Below, in pieces: positions 1 to 7,627 of a stretch of DNA of 64,000 bases (position 1 is its first letter; the number at the start of each line of letters is the position of its first letter). Below the pieces are notes generated by a model. It searched no databases, was not told the origin of the DNA, and was given only the letters and a program-made list of their open reading frames with translations. The stretch is taken from contig QOZQ01000009.1 of the NCBI GenBank assembly GCA_003576695.1, positions 1-64,000 on the forward strand, written 5' to 3'. The stretch is from Taklimakanibacter lacteus (GTDB taxonomy: Bacteria; Pseudomonadota; Alphaproteobacteria; Rhizobiales; Aestuariivirgaceae). The translations under genes were made by a program, and so were the position numbers.

Positions 1-107
1 TGGTGCCTATGCCTCGCCCGGCTGATCGGCTTTGCCCAAGCTGATGGGGAGACTGACACGCTCCACAATCCCCGGCCCCGGCTTATCCCAGCTTGAAATC
101 AGCTTCT

Positions 108-428
108 TCACGGGCGACCATCTACTGTCGGCCGCCGGTCTGACGTCGGCAGCACGCCTGCACGCAAGGCTATCGCGAGGTCGAACCCGATGATGCGGTC
201 GGTGAATTCGGCGAGCACAATATCCTGCAACCACCTTTCGAGGTCAGCAACGAACGCGGGGTTTCTGCTTCGCTCTCGCTCAATCCCGAACTTAATTTCC
301 ATGATCGCTATGGAAGAGATGAACGCGTCGCGCATGTCGAAGTCGCGCAGAAACTTCTGGAACGCCTTATCCTGCCTCTCCGGCCGCCTAGCGGCCGATA
401 CGACATTGGTATCCAGAAGATAACGCAT
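108..428 (-). pseudogene. VapC/FitB-type PIN-domain toxin, 3'-truncated
   Basis: PIN-domain ribonuclease toxins cleave tRNA or other RNA when not bound by their antitoxin. The start MRYLLDTNVVSAARRP, with the first acidic residue at D6, is typical, followed by E44 (AIMEIKFG) and an aspartate at D103 in the motif RRPTVDG. Intact family members are about 135-140 residues; here the reading frame leaves the family pattern right after VDG and stops at residue 106. The last acidic site and the terminal strand and helix are therefore missing. The break lies near position 115; the sequence left of it (1-107) shows no PIN homology in any frame. The start codon overlaps the antitoxin stop by one base (TGATG), so the pair was translationally coupled. 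Probably inactive. Confidence 0.75.
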
Positions 429-682
429 CAGAAGCTGGCATCGCGGTCATCGAAGGTCAGGCGCTCTGGCGCGAAATCTCCTTCGGCGGTTGCCTTGGGA
501 TCGCGCAGGGCATCAAAGAGGCTCTTGGGCTTCTTCCAATTGGCCTCAAACTCGGCATAGCGCATGAGCACATAGGCGGCTTCGCCATGGTCGGTTATGA
601 CCAGGGGGCGCTCATCGGCTTCCTTCTTCGCCTTGCTCGGATTCTGGTTGAAGGAAGCGCTGGTCATATAAGTGACGCGCAT
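428..682 (-). CDS. Phd/YefM-family antitoxin
   Basis: Small DNA-binding antitoxin of a type II toxin-antitoxin pair, normally neutralising the adjacent PIN toxin and repressing its own promoter. The segment TSASFNQNPSKAKKEADE followed by PLVITDHGEAAYVLM matches the Phd/YefM N-terminal fold (FNxxxxxAKKxA, then VxITDxGxxAxVL). The C-terminal part (LFDALRDPKA to the end) would wrap the toxin. The start at 682 was chosen because MRVTYMTSASFNQN aligns with family N-termini; an in-frame ATG at 667 is possible and an upstream one at 739 lies beyond the operator. No clear Shine-Dalgarno is visible. Its partner toxin is truncated, so this may now be an orphan repressor. Confidence 0.8.
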   Translation of the reverse strand: MRVTYMTSASFNQNPSKAKKEADERPLVITDHGEAAYVLMRYAEFEANWKKPKSLFDALRDPKATAEGDFAPERLTFDDRDASF

Positions 683-691
683 CGGAGCTTC

Positions 692-723
692 ATGTAGTAC
701 ATTCATAAGAAAATATACTACAT
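692..723. promoter_or_regulatory. Palindromic operator pair upstream of the antitoxin
   Basis: ATGTAGTA (692-699) and TACTACAT (716-723) form a perfect inverted repeat just upstream of the antitoxin start. The left site extends to ATGTAGTACAT, itself a near-palindrome, and the right site read on the minus strand is ATGTAGTATAT (10 of 11 identical). An AT-rich segment between them could hold the minus-strand -10. Two similar sites about 24 bp apart are what autorepression by a Phd/YefM dimer pair would use; this role is inferred. Confidence 0.6.
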
Positions 724-772
724 ATTCTTCGATTTGCAAGCCTTCGCAGATAAGGGAAACAATTACAAAGAG

Positions 773-1774
773 TTAGGTTTGTCTTTCGGCAGCCGGCTGA
801 GCCACGGTTTTCGTCCGCCCGAAGATCTGTCCGAAGCCGCCGCGCCGCATGATCTGCTGGTCGGCCAGGACGCCGATCAGGATGACGGTGCCGATCACGG
901 CGAAATTGAGCGAGCTCGGAATTCCCAGGAGATTGACGAGGTTCTGCAGCACCTGCAGCAGGATGGTGCCGAGCACGATGCCGAGCACCGAACCTTCGCC
1001 GCCGCGCAAGGAACAGCCGCCGAGCACCGCCGCGGCGATGGCATAGAGCTCGTAGAAATTGCCATGCGAGGCGGGCGAGATCGAGCGCGTATACATGGCG
1101 AGGAAGATCGCGGCGAGGCCGGCAAGCCCGCCGCAGATGATATAGGCCGCGGCAATCACCCGCCCGGTGCGGATGCCGGAATAGCGGGCCGCTTCCTCGT
1201 TCTTGCCGACCGCGAAAAGATAGCGCCCGAAGATCGAGCGGTGCAGCACGATGCCCATGATGACGGCGATGATGATGAAGGCGATGAAGCTGTGCGGTAT
1301 GCCGAAAGTGCGTCCCGCCACCAGCCATTCGAGCATGGGGAAGCTGGTGCCGAAGGCGAAGCCCGCGGTCGCATCCTCGGTATAGAAGCGCGCGATGCCG
1401 CGATAGATCAGGAGACCGCATAAGGTGACGATGAAAGGCTGCATGTTCATCCGCGTGACCAGGAAGCCATGCAATGAGCCCAGCAACAGTCCTGCCAGCA
1501 CGATGAGCAGGAAGGCCAGCATCCAGCTCACATCATAGGTCGACAGGAGGTCGATGAAGATGACGCCGAGGAGCGCGAACATCGAACCGACCGACAACTC
1601 GATGCCGCCGGTGATGATGACGAAGCCGACGCCGATCGAGAACAGGCCGTAGAGTCCGATGAGATTCATCGTGTTGGAGAGATTGATCGGCGACAGGAAG
1701 CGCGGATTGATGAAGGCGACGACGGCGCCGACCACCAGGATCAGGATTAACAGGCCGAGGTCTTTCTTGAGCAT
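773..1774 (-). CDS. Sugar ABC transporter permease (RbsC-like)
   Basis: Inner-membrane permease of a CUT2 (ribose/xylose-type) importer, 333 residues, as usual for RbsC-type proteins. It is almost wholly hydrophobic, with about eight to ten membrane segments, starting with LLILILVVGAVVAFI and containing the family signature GGIELSVGSMFAL near residue 75. It also has the EAARYSGIR coupling loop that contacts the ATPase. It is the last gene of a minus-strand operon (binding protein, ATPase, permease); the ATPase stop is 8 bases upstream of this start. As the only permease it should homodimerise. The substrate cannot be told from sequence; related systems import pentoses, hexoses or sugar alcohols. 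Confidence 0.9.
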   Translation of the reverse strand: MLKKDLGLLILILVVGAVVAFINPRFLSPINLSNTMNLIGLYGLFSIGVGFVIITGGIELSVGSMFALLGVIFIDLLSTYDVSWMLAFLLIVLAGLLLGSLHGFLVTRMNMQPFIVTLCGLLIYRGIARFYTEDATAGFAFGTSFPMLEWLVAGRTFGIPHSFIAFIIIAVIMGIVLHRSIFGRYLFAVGKNEEAARYSGIRTGRVIAAAYIICGGLAGLAAIFLAMYTRSISPASHGNFYELYAIAAAVLGGCSLRGGEGSVLGIVLGTILLQVLQNLVNLLGIPSSLNFAVIGTVILIGVLADQQIMRRGGFGQIFGRTKTVAQPAAERQT

Positions 1775-1782
1775 TGCCTATC

Positions 1783-3324
1783 CTATTGCAGACTTTGGCC
1801 GACCGCCAGTTTGAGGACATTGTCTTCGCTGAACCTGTCGCGCTCGAGGAAACCGCTGATCCGGCCCTCATGCATGACCGCCATCCGGTCGCTCACCCCG
1901 ATGACCTCCTCCATGTCGCTCGAGATCATCAGGATCGCGACCCCCTGGTCGCTCAAGTCCCGCATCAGCTCGTAGATCTCCTGCTTGGCGCCGACATCGA
2001 CGCCGCGGGTCGGCTCATCGAAGATGATGACTTTGGGCCGCATGGAAAGCCATTTGGCGAGCACGACCTTCTGCTGGTTGCCGCCCGACAGGGTACCGGC
2101 CGCCGCCATGACGGAGCGGGTCTTGATATTGAGCCGCTTGCGCTGGCGCTCGGCATTCTCGGCCTCGGGCGCAGGCTGCATCAGGAAGCTTTTCGTGTAA
2201 CTCACGAGATCTGGCAGCGATATGTTCTCCGAGATCGAGACGTCGAGCAGCAGGCCCGAACGCTTGCGGTCCTCCGGCACCAGGAAGAGCCCATTGTCGA
2301 TGGCTTCGCGCGGCGAGGTGATGGCAACCGGCCTGCCGGCGAGCTTCACGTCGCCGCCAAGCTTGTGGTCGATGCCGAACAGCGCGCGGGCAAGCTCGGT
2401 GCGGCCCGAGCCGACCAGCCCGGCAAGCCCCAGTATCTCGCCCTGCCGCAGGCTCAGGCTTACATTCTGCTCGGGGAAGGTGCTGGTTCGGACCTGATCG
2501 AGAGCCATCGCTTCTGCCCGCGGTGGCGCAGCGGGGGCAAGATAGAGCGATTTCAGGCTGCGCCCGATCATCAGCCGGATCATGGCGTCATGGCGGATCT
2601 CGCCTTGGCCGAGCTCGCCGACCTTGCGTCCGTCGCGCAGCACAATGACCCGGTCGGCGCATCTTTCAACCTCATGCAGGCGGTGCGAGATGAAGATGAC
2701 GCTGACGCCACGCGTTTTGAGATCGGCGATGACCTTGAGAAGCCGGTTGGTTTCGCTGACCGTGAGGCTCGACGTCGGCTCATCCATGATCACGAGCCGC
2801 GCATCGAGGGACAAGGCCTTGGTGATCTCGACCAGCTGTTGCTGCGCCAGCGACAGCTGGGCCACCGGCGTAGCCGGCGAGAAATCCACGCCCAGCAGAT
2901 GGAGGAGCTTTCCGGTCTCGGCATGCATGGTGCGGTTGTCGACCAGCCGGAACGGCCCTCCGGTCGAGGGTTCGCGGCCAATGAACACATTCGCCGCCAC
3001 ATCGAGATTTTCGAAGAGGTTGAGTTCCTGATGCACGAAGGCGATGCCGGCGCGTGACGCCTCGTTGACCGTAAGGGCCGGGCAGGGCGCTCCGGCAATG
3101 CGGATCACGCCCTTGTCCGGCGTGACCACACCCCCCAGGATCTTCATGAGGGTCGACTTGCCGGCGCCATTCTCGCCGACCAGCCCGATGACTTCGCCGG
3201 AAGCGACACTGAAGCTGATGCCGTCCAGGGCCTGGACCCCGGGATAGGCCTTGCTGATGTCGCTGAGATCCAGGAACGGCTCGGCCATTGCGCGGGTGGG
3301 AGTCTCAGCAGCGCTCTGTGTCAT
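1783..3324 (-). CDS. Sugar ABC transporter ATP-binding protein (RbsA/MglA-like)
   Basis: Cytoplasmic ATPase of a CUT2 sugar importer with two fused nucleotide-binding domains (about 513 residues). Domain 1 has Walker A GLVGENGAGKST, signature LSLAQQQLVEI and Walker B LVIMDEPTSS. Domain 2 has the degenerate Walker A typical of the family (GLAGLVGSGRTEL), the signature LSGGNQQK and Walker B VIIFDEPTRGVD. It lies between the binding protein and permease genes, and the gap to the permease is only 8 bases. The start at 3324 is uncertain: neither it nor the in-frame ATG at 3288 has a good ribosome-binding site, and an ATG at 3363 also exists. The domain calls do not depend on this choice. Confidence 0.9.
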   Translation of the reverse strand: MTQSAAETPTRAMAEPFLDLSDISKAYPGVQALDGISFSVASGEVIGLVGENGAGKSTLMKILGGVVTPDKGVIRIAGAPCPALTVNEASRAGIAFVHQELNLFENLDVAANVFIGREPSTGGPFRLVDNRTMHAETGKLLHLLGVDFSPATPVAQLSLAQQQLVEITKALSLDARLVIMDEPTSSLTVSETNRLLKVIADLKTRGVSVIFISHRLHEVERCADRVIVLRDGRKVGELGQGEIRHDAMIRLMIGRSLKSLYLAPAAPPRAEAMALDQVRTSTFPEQNVSLSLRQGEILGLAGLVGSGRTELARALFGIDHKLGGDVKLAGRPVAITSPREAIDNGLFLVPEDRKRSGLLLDVSISENISLPDLVSYTKSFLMQPAPEAENAERQRKRLNIKTRSVMAAAGTLSGGNQQKVVLAKWLSMRPKVIIFDEPTRGVDVGAKQEIYELMRDLSDQGVAILMISSDMEEVIGVSDRMAVMHEGRISGFLERDRFSEDNVLKLAVGQSLQ

Positions 3325-3402
3325 GCAGGGCTGAAATCTCGGACGATTTTGCTTGGGATGCAAGCGGCCGGCGCCCCGAAGCGCCGGCCGCGAAACCCGG
3401 GG

Positions 3403-4353
3403 CTATTTGCCGACCCGGGCCTTCAGTTCCGCTTCAAAGGCATCGACATTGCCTTTCTCGATGACCTGCCCGGGCACGATGATGAGGCCGTCCGCCGGAA
3501 TACCGGATTTGTCACCCTCTAGAACCTTCGCCATCAGCTTCATGCCCTGATAGCCCCATTCATAAGGATTCTGGACGACGGTACCCTCGATCGTGCCTTC
3601 GCGCACGCCGCCCAGCGTGATCGGGTCTTCATCGAAGCCGATGACCTTGATCTGGCCGAGCTTGCCCGATTCCTTCAGCACTTCATAGATGCGCGGCGTG
3701 TTGTACGAATAGAAGCCGATCATGCAGTTGACGTCGGACATCGCGGAGAGCGTGTCCTCGACATTGCGCTTGGCGCGCGTCTGGTCGATGTCGTCGCCGC
3801 GCACGTCGACGAGCTCGACCTTCGAGCCTTTGATGACGTCCTTGACCCCTTCGATGCGCTCGCGCGCATTGTCGGCGCCGGGCAGGCCCACGAAGCCCAC
3901 GCATTTGCCGCCTTCGGGCAGGGCCTTGAGGACGAGCTTGCCGGCATCCTTGCCGAGCTCGACATTGGAGCTGCCGATATAGGCGAGGCGCTTGCTTTGC
4001 GGCGCGTCGCTGTCGGTGGTGAACAGCGGTACCTGGCCGCCGACCCGGTCGAGCGCCTCGGTCGAGGTCTTGGGATCGATGGCGCTCACCATGATGGCGG
4101 AAACACCGGCGGCGACCAGGTCGTCCATCAGGCGCTGCTGGATCGCGGCGGCAGCCTGTTCGGGATATTTGAGCTCGAGATTGTAGTTCGGCAGTTCTTC
4201 CTGGGCCTTCTTGACGCCCGCCTCGGCGATCTTCCAGAAGTCGGACGCACCGTTCACCACGAAAGCGAGCGTCTTCTTGTCCTGGGCGCCGGCGCTCATC
4301 GTCATCGACAGAGCGATGGCGAAAGCTGCACCGGCCATGAGCATGCGTTTCAT
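3403..4353 (-). CDS. Periplasmic sugar-binding protein (RbsB-like)
   Basis: Periplasmic solute receptor that captures the sugar and delivers it to the permease encoded downstream. A Sec signal peptide (MKRMLMAGAAFAIALSMTMS, cleaved near AGA-QD) precedes the Peripla_BP_4 fold: KTLAFVVNGASDFWK, AAIQQRLMDDLVAAGV, VPLFTTDSDAP, CVGFVGLPGADNARERI and KVIGFDEDP. Length 316 residues is normal. The start has a strong Shine-Dalgarno (GGGAGGACT seven to eight bases upstream). It is the first gene of the operon and is preceded by a palindrome at 4415-4427. The ligand is unknown; the fold is shared by ribose, xylose, inositol and autoinducer-2 receptors. Confidence 0.9.
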   Translation of the reverse strand: MKRMLMAGAAFAIALSMTMSAGAQDKKTLAFVVNGASDFWKIAEAGVKKAQEELPNYNLELKYPEQAAAAIQQRLMDDLVAAGVSAIMVSAIDPKTSTEALDRVGGQVPLFTTDSDAPQSKRLAYIGSSNVELGKDAGKLVLKALPEGGKCVGFVGLPGADNARERIEGVKDVIKGSKVELVDVRGDDIDQTRAKRNVEDTLSAMSDVNCMIGFYSYNTPRIYEVLKESGKLGQIKVIGFDEDPITLGGVREGTIEGTVVQNPYEWGYQGMKLMAKVLEGDKSGIPADGLIIVPGQVIEKGNVDAFEAELKARVGK

Positions 4354-4414
4354 TGCAGTCCTCCCTTGATAGCCGCCGCGTTGGCCGCTGGCGGCAATGC
4401 CACTATTAGTCTTA

Positions 4415-4427
4415 TTTGTATGACAAA
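4415..4427. promoter_or_regulatory. TTTGTATGACAAA palindrome, GntR/FadR-type operator
   Basis: A perfect inverted repeat, TTTGT and ACAAA around ATG, lies about 60 bp upstream of the binding-protein gene in an AT-rich patch. It fits the TNGTNNNACNA consensus of the FadR subfamily of GntR regulators exactly. The ABC operon is therefore probably controlled by such a regulator, which is not adjacent in this window. The rest of 4354-4603 shows no gene. Confidence 0.5.
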
Positions 4428-4603
4428 AGCTAGGCGATTACGCGCAAGCCGTCAACATGCCGGTTCGTTAAGCTGAATCTGCCAGCGTGATCGGCTTGCC
4501 TTTGATTTGCGCAAGACGTGACTGTCGCAAGGTGATGAGATTCAATCAGCCCGTCACCGCATTCCATCAGGTAGTTGCAATAGGGGTCGACTTTGATCGT
4601 GGT

Positions 4604-5338
4604 CTAGTGTTCGAACTTGAACAGTCCCGTGGGGGCGTATTTGTAGATCGCCCCATTGTCCCTGAAAGACGGCAGGCACATTTCCACGAGTTGGGCTGCG
4701 ACCTCATCGGCCGACGGCAAGGTCAGAGGATCCTCGCCCGGCATCGCCAATGCCCGCATGCGCGTGCGGGTAGGCCCGGGACTGAACATGTTGGCGGTCA
4801 CCGTGGTGGTGGCGACCTCGGCGGAATAGGTCTTGACCAGCGCCTCGAGCGCGGCCTTGGAGATGGAATAGGTGCCCCAATAGGCGAAGGTCTTATGGGC
4901 GGCGCCCGACGTCAGGAACACGGCGCGCCCGCCATCCGAGCGCTTGAGCAGCGGATCGAGCGAGCGGATGAGCCGCCAGTTGGCGGTCACATTCACCGCC
5001 ATCACCTCATCCCAGCTCTTGGGCTCGATATGACCCAAGGGCGACAGCTTGCCGAGAATGCCGGCATTGCCCACCAGGATGTCGAGCCTGCCCCAGCGCT
5101 CATGGATGGCGGCCCCCAGCCGGTCGAGGGCCGGGAAATCCTTGATATCGGCCGGCACCAATGTGGCCGAGCCGCCCAGCGCCTTGATCTCGTCATCAAG
5201 CTCTTCGAGCCCGCCTTGCGTGCGGGCAAGAGCGATGACATGGGCGCCTTTCCTGGCAAGGGCGAGGGCGGCCGATTTGCCAATGCCGCGCGACGCACCG
5301 GTGACGACCGCGATGCGGTTCTCGAGTTCTCTGGCCAT
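4604..5338 (-). CDS. Short-chain dehydrogenase/reductase beside purF
   Basis: Classical SDR oxidoreductase of 244 residues that uses NAD(P)H; substrate unknown. The cofactor motif VVTGASRGIGKSAAL lies at the N-terminus, followed by the NAG motif (LVGNAGILG). The active site has serine in FLTSGAAHKT and Tyr-x-x-x-Lys in YSISKAALEAL, so it should be active. The start at 5338 begins MARELENRIAVVTGAS and lies 8 bases after the purF stop, giving a purF-SDR operon. An SDR at this position behind purF is common in rhizobia, where it is usually only described as an SDR family protein. Confidence 0.88.
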   Translation of the reverse strand: MARELENRIAVVTGASRGIGKSAALALARKGAHVIALARTQGGLEELDDEIKALGGSATLVPADIKDFPALDRLGAAIHERWGRLDILVGNAGILGKLSPLGHIEPKSWDEVMAVNVTANWRLIRSLDPLLKRSDGGRAVFLTSGAAHKTFAYWGTYSISKAALEALVKTYSAEVATTTVTANMFSPGPTRTRMRALAMPGEDPLTLPSADEVAAQLVEMCLPSFRDNGAIYKYAPTGLFKFEH

Positions 5339-5346
5339 GATGTCTT

Positions 5347-6822
5347 TCAGCCGGCCTCGGCGAGGAGCGACAGCTGCTGCTTGGCGGATTCGCCGATGAT
5401 GTCGGTGAGATGGGTCGGATAGTCGCCGGTGAAGCAATGATCGGTGAATTGCGGCCGGACCGGGTCGCGCCCGTCATGGCCGACCGCGCGATAGAGGCCG
5501 TCGACCGAGAGGAAGGCGAGCGAGGTGACGCCGATATAATCGCGCATCTCTTCCAGCGTGTGCGTCGCCGCAAGCAGCGACTTCTGCTCCGGCGTATCGA
5601 TGCCGTAGAAATCGGGATGCCGGATCGGCGGGCAGGCGATGCGCATATGAACTTCACGGGCACCCGCCTCATACATCATGCGCACGATCTTGACCGAGGT
5701 GGTGCCGCGCACGATCGAGTCATCGACGAGCAGCACGCGCTTGCCGCTGATCACGGCGCGGTTGGCATTGTGCTTGAGCTTGACGCCGAGCGCCCGGATG
5801 GTCTGGGTCGGCTCGATGAAGGTGCGGCCCACATAGTGGTTGCGGATGATGCCGAGCTCGAAGGGAATTCCGGCCTCTTGCGAGAAGCCGAGCGCCGCCG
5901 GCACGCCCGAATCCGGCACCGGGATGATGACATCGACATCTGCGGGCGATTCCTGGGCCAGCTGGCGGCCGAACTGCTTGCGCACTTCATAGACCGAGCG
6001 GCCGCCGAGGATGCTGTCGGGACGCGAGAAATAGACATATTCGAAGACGCAAGGGCGCGGATGCATGCGCGGGAACGGCCTGAGCGATTCCACGCCGTCT
6101 TCCGAGATGACGATCACTTCGCCATTCTCCACCTCGCGCACGAACCGCGCGCCGATGATGTCAAGTGCGCAGGTTTCCGAGCACAATATATAGGCGCCGT
6201 TGAGCTCGCCGAGGATCAGCGGCCTTATCCCCAAGGGGTCGCGCGCGCCGATGAGCTTCTTGTTGGTCATGGCGACCAGCGAATAGGCACCTTCGAGGGC
6301 CCGCAGCGCATCGATATAGCGCTCGACGATGCGCGGCTTCTGCGAGCGGGCCACGAGATGAAGGATCACTTCCGTGTCGGAGGTCGACTGGCAGATGGCC
6401 CCCTGCGCCACGAGCTCGCGCCGCAAGGTGAGGCCGTTGGTCAGATTGCCGTTGTGGGCGACCGCAAGGCCGCCGGCCGAAAGCTCGGCGAACAGCGGCT
6501 GCACATTGCGCAGGATGGTCTCGCCGGTCGTCGAGTAGCGCACATGGCCGAGCGCCACGCGCCCTTGCAGGCGCTTGATGGTGTTCTCGCTGGAGAAATG
6601 ATCGCCAACCAGGCCGAGACGGCGTTCCGAATGGAAGCGCTCGCCGTTGAAGGCGACGATGCCGGCGGCTTCCTGGCCGCGATGCTGCAAGGCATGCAGG
6701 CCGAGGGCGGTCAGCGCCGCCGCGTCGTCATGCCCGAAGATTCCGAAGACACCGCATTCCTCGCGCAGCGTATCGCCGTCCAAATCGAAATTGAATTCGG
6801 GATTGCCACCGGGCGCCGCCAT
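5347..6822 (-). CDS. purF: Amidophosphoribosyltransferase
   Basis: Catalyses the first committed step of purine synthesis: PRPP plus glutamine gives 5-phosphoribosylamine. The protein is 491 residues. A short propeptide precedes the catalytic cysteine at about residue 23 (EECGVFGIFGHDDA), which must be exposed by cleavage, as in Bacillus-type PurF. Glutaminase-domain motifs follow (LQHRGQEAAGI, GHVRYSTTGE, NGNLTN). The C-terminal phosphoribosyltransferase site is VLLVDDSIVRGTTS. The start at 6822 reads MAAPGGNPEF; the longer upstream frame has no family similarity. It lies 11 bases after cvpA and 8 before the SDR gene, so cvpA-purF-SDR is probably one transcript. Confidence 0.97.
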   Translation of the reverse strand: MAAPGGNPEFNFDLDGDTLREECGVFGIFGHDDAAALTALGLHALQHRGQEAAGIVAFNGERFHSERRLGLVGDHFSSENTIKRLQGRVALGHVRYSTTGETILRNVQPLFAELSAGGLAVAHNGNLTNGLTLRRELVAQGAICQSTSDTEVILHLVARSQKPRIVERYIDALRALEGAYSLVAMTNKKLIGARDPLGIRPLILGELNGAYILCSETCALDIIGARFVREVENGEVIVISEDGVESLRPFPRMHPRPCVFEYVYFSRPDSILGGRSVYEVRKQFGRQLAQESPADVDVIIPVPDSGVPAALGFSQEAGIPFELGIIRNHYVGRTFIEPTQTIRALGVKLKHNANRAVISGKRVLLVDDSIVRGTTSVKIVRMMYEAGAREVHMRIACPPIRHPDFYGIDTPEQKSLLAATHTLEEMRDYIGVTSLAFLSVDGLYRAVGHDGRDPVRPQFTDHCFTGDYPTHLTDIIGESAKQQLSLLAEAG

Positions 6823-6833
6823 CACATCTGTCC

Positions 6834-7568
6834 TCAGTTGGGGTTGCTCTGGCCGCCGAAATCCGGCTGCTCCTGATTGTCGGGAGGCGGCGAACTCTGC
6901 TGTTGCTGCCCTTGCGTTCCCTGGATGAGCTGGTCGAGGCCTTGCGACTCGTTCTTCTTGTAGCCTTCCTCGTCCGGCGCCGCCGTCGTCGTATCGCCGG
7001 TACCGGTCTGCGCCGCCGGCGTCTGCTGCGTCGTTGTCGTCGGCTGGTTGCCGAGGATCGATGAATTGGTCAGCGTCTCGGCGATGTCGGGTGGCACCAG
7101 CGAGAGGATCACTTCGCCCACCGACTGGATGACCGGCAGCGAGCGCGCGTTCTTCACCCACTCCTCCTGGCGGTCGGCGGGAATGAACCAGCCATAGAAG
7201 AGATAGGCAATGACCACCAGCACCAGGCCGCGCCCCAGGCCATAGAAGAAGCCGAGCGTGCGATCGAAGGCGCCGGCGGCGGAATCGACCACCACGTCCG
7301 AGAGCTTCACGCTGATCAGCGACACGATGATCAGTATAATGAGGAATGCGCTGCCGCCGACCGCGATCTTGGCGACGATCTCGGGCTGCAGATACTGGCC
7401 GGCAAAGGCGATCGCCTCCTTCGAATGGATGGCGAAATAGGCCGCCACCGCCGCGGCACCCCAGGCGATGAGCGAGAGCACCTCGCGGGTGAAGCCGCGC
7501 ATCAGCGCGAGCAATCCCGAAATGAGCATGATGCCGGCAAGAATGAGATCGAGCAGTTGAAATGGCAT
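6834..7568 (-). CDS. cvpA: CvpA family membrane protein
   Basis: Inner-membrane protein of the CvpA family, named for its role in colicin V production and later linked to envelope stress; its molecular function is not settled. Four hydrophobic segments occur in the first 130 residues (LLDLILAGIMLISGLLAL, LIAWGAAAVAAYFAI, FLIILIIVSLISV, LVLVVIAYLFYGWFI) with the family loop GAFDRTLGFFYGLGRG. The last 70 residues are a low-complexity Thr/Gln/Pro-rich tail, probably disordered and cytoplasmic, a usual extension in rhizobia. At 244 residues it is longer than the 160-residue Escherichia coli protein because of this tail. It sits between radA and purF, the standard order. Confidence 0.93.
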   Translation of the reverse strand: MPFQLLDLILAGIMLISGLLALMRGFTREVLSLIAWGAAAVAAYFAIHSKEAIAFAGQYLQPEIVAKIAVGGSAFLIILIIVSLISVKLSDVVVDSAAGAFDRTLGFFYGLGRGLVLVVIAYLFYGWFIPADRQEEWVKNARSLPVIQSVGEVILSLVPPDIAETLTNSSILGNQPTTTTQQTPAAQTGTGDTTTAAPDEEGYKKNESQGLDQLIQGTQGQQQQSSPPPDNQEQPDFGGQSNPN

Positions 7569-7627
7569 TAGCCAGACCGTCCGGATGGAGTTGATCGCGA
7601 TCTTATAGGCAGCTTTTGTGGCATGGG

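Noticed and set aside
1-107. Possible remainder of the PIN toxin or another gene at the left edge
   Set aside because: No frame shows the expected C-terminal PIN residues and the segment is too short to assign.
1774-3057. 427-codon plus-strand frame opposite the ABC ATPase
   Set aside because: No domain pattern; the minus-strand ATPase is unambiguous.
5410-6876. 488-codon plus-strand frame opposite purF
   Set aside because: Composition is that of an antisense shadow, and purF on the other strand has complete catalytic motifs over the same span.
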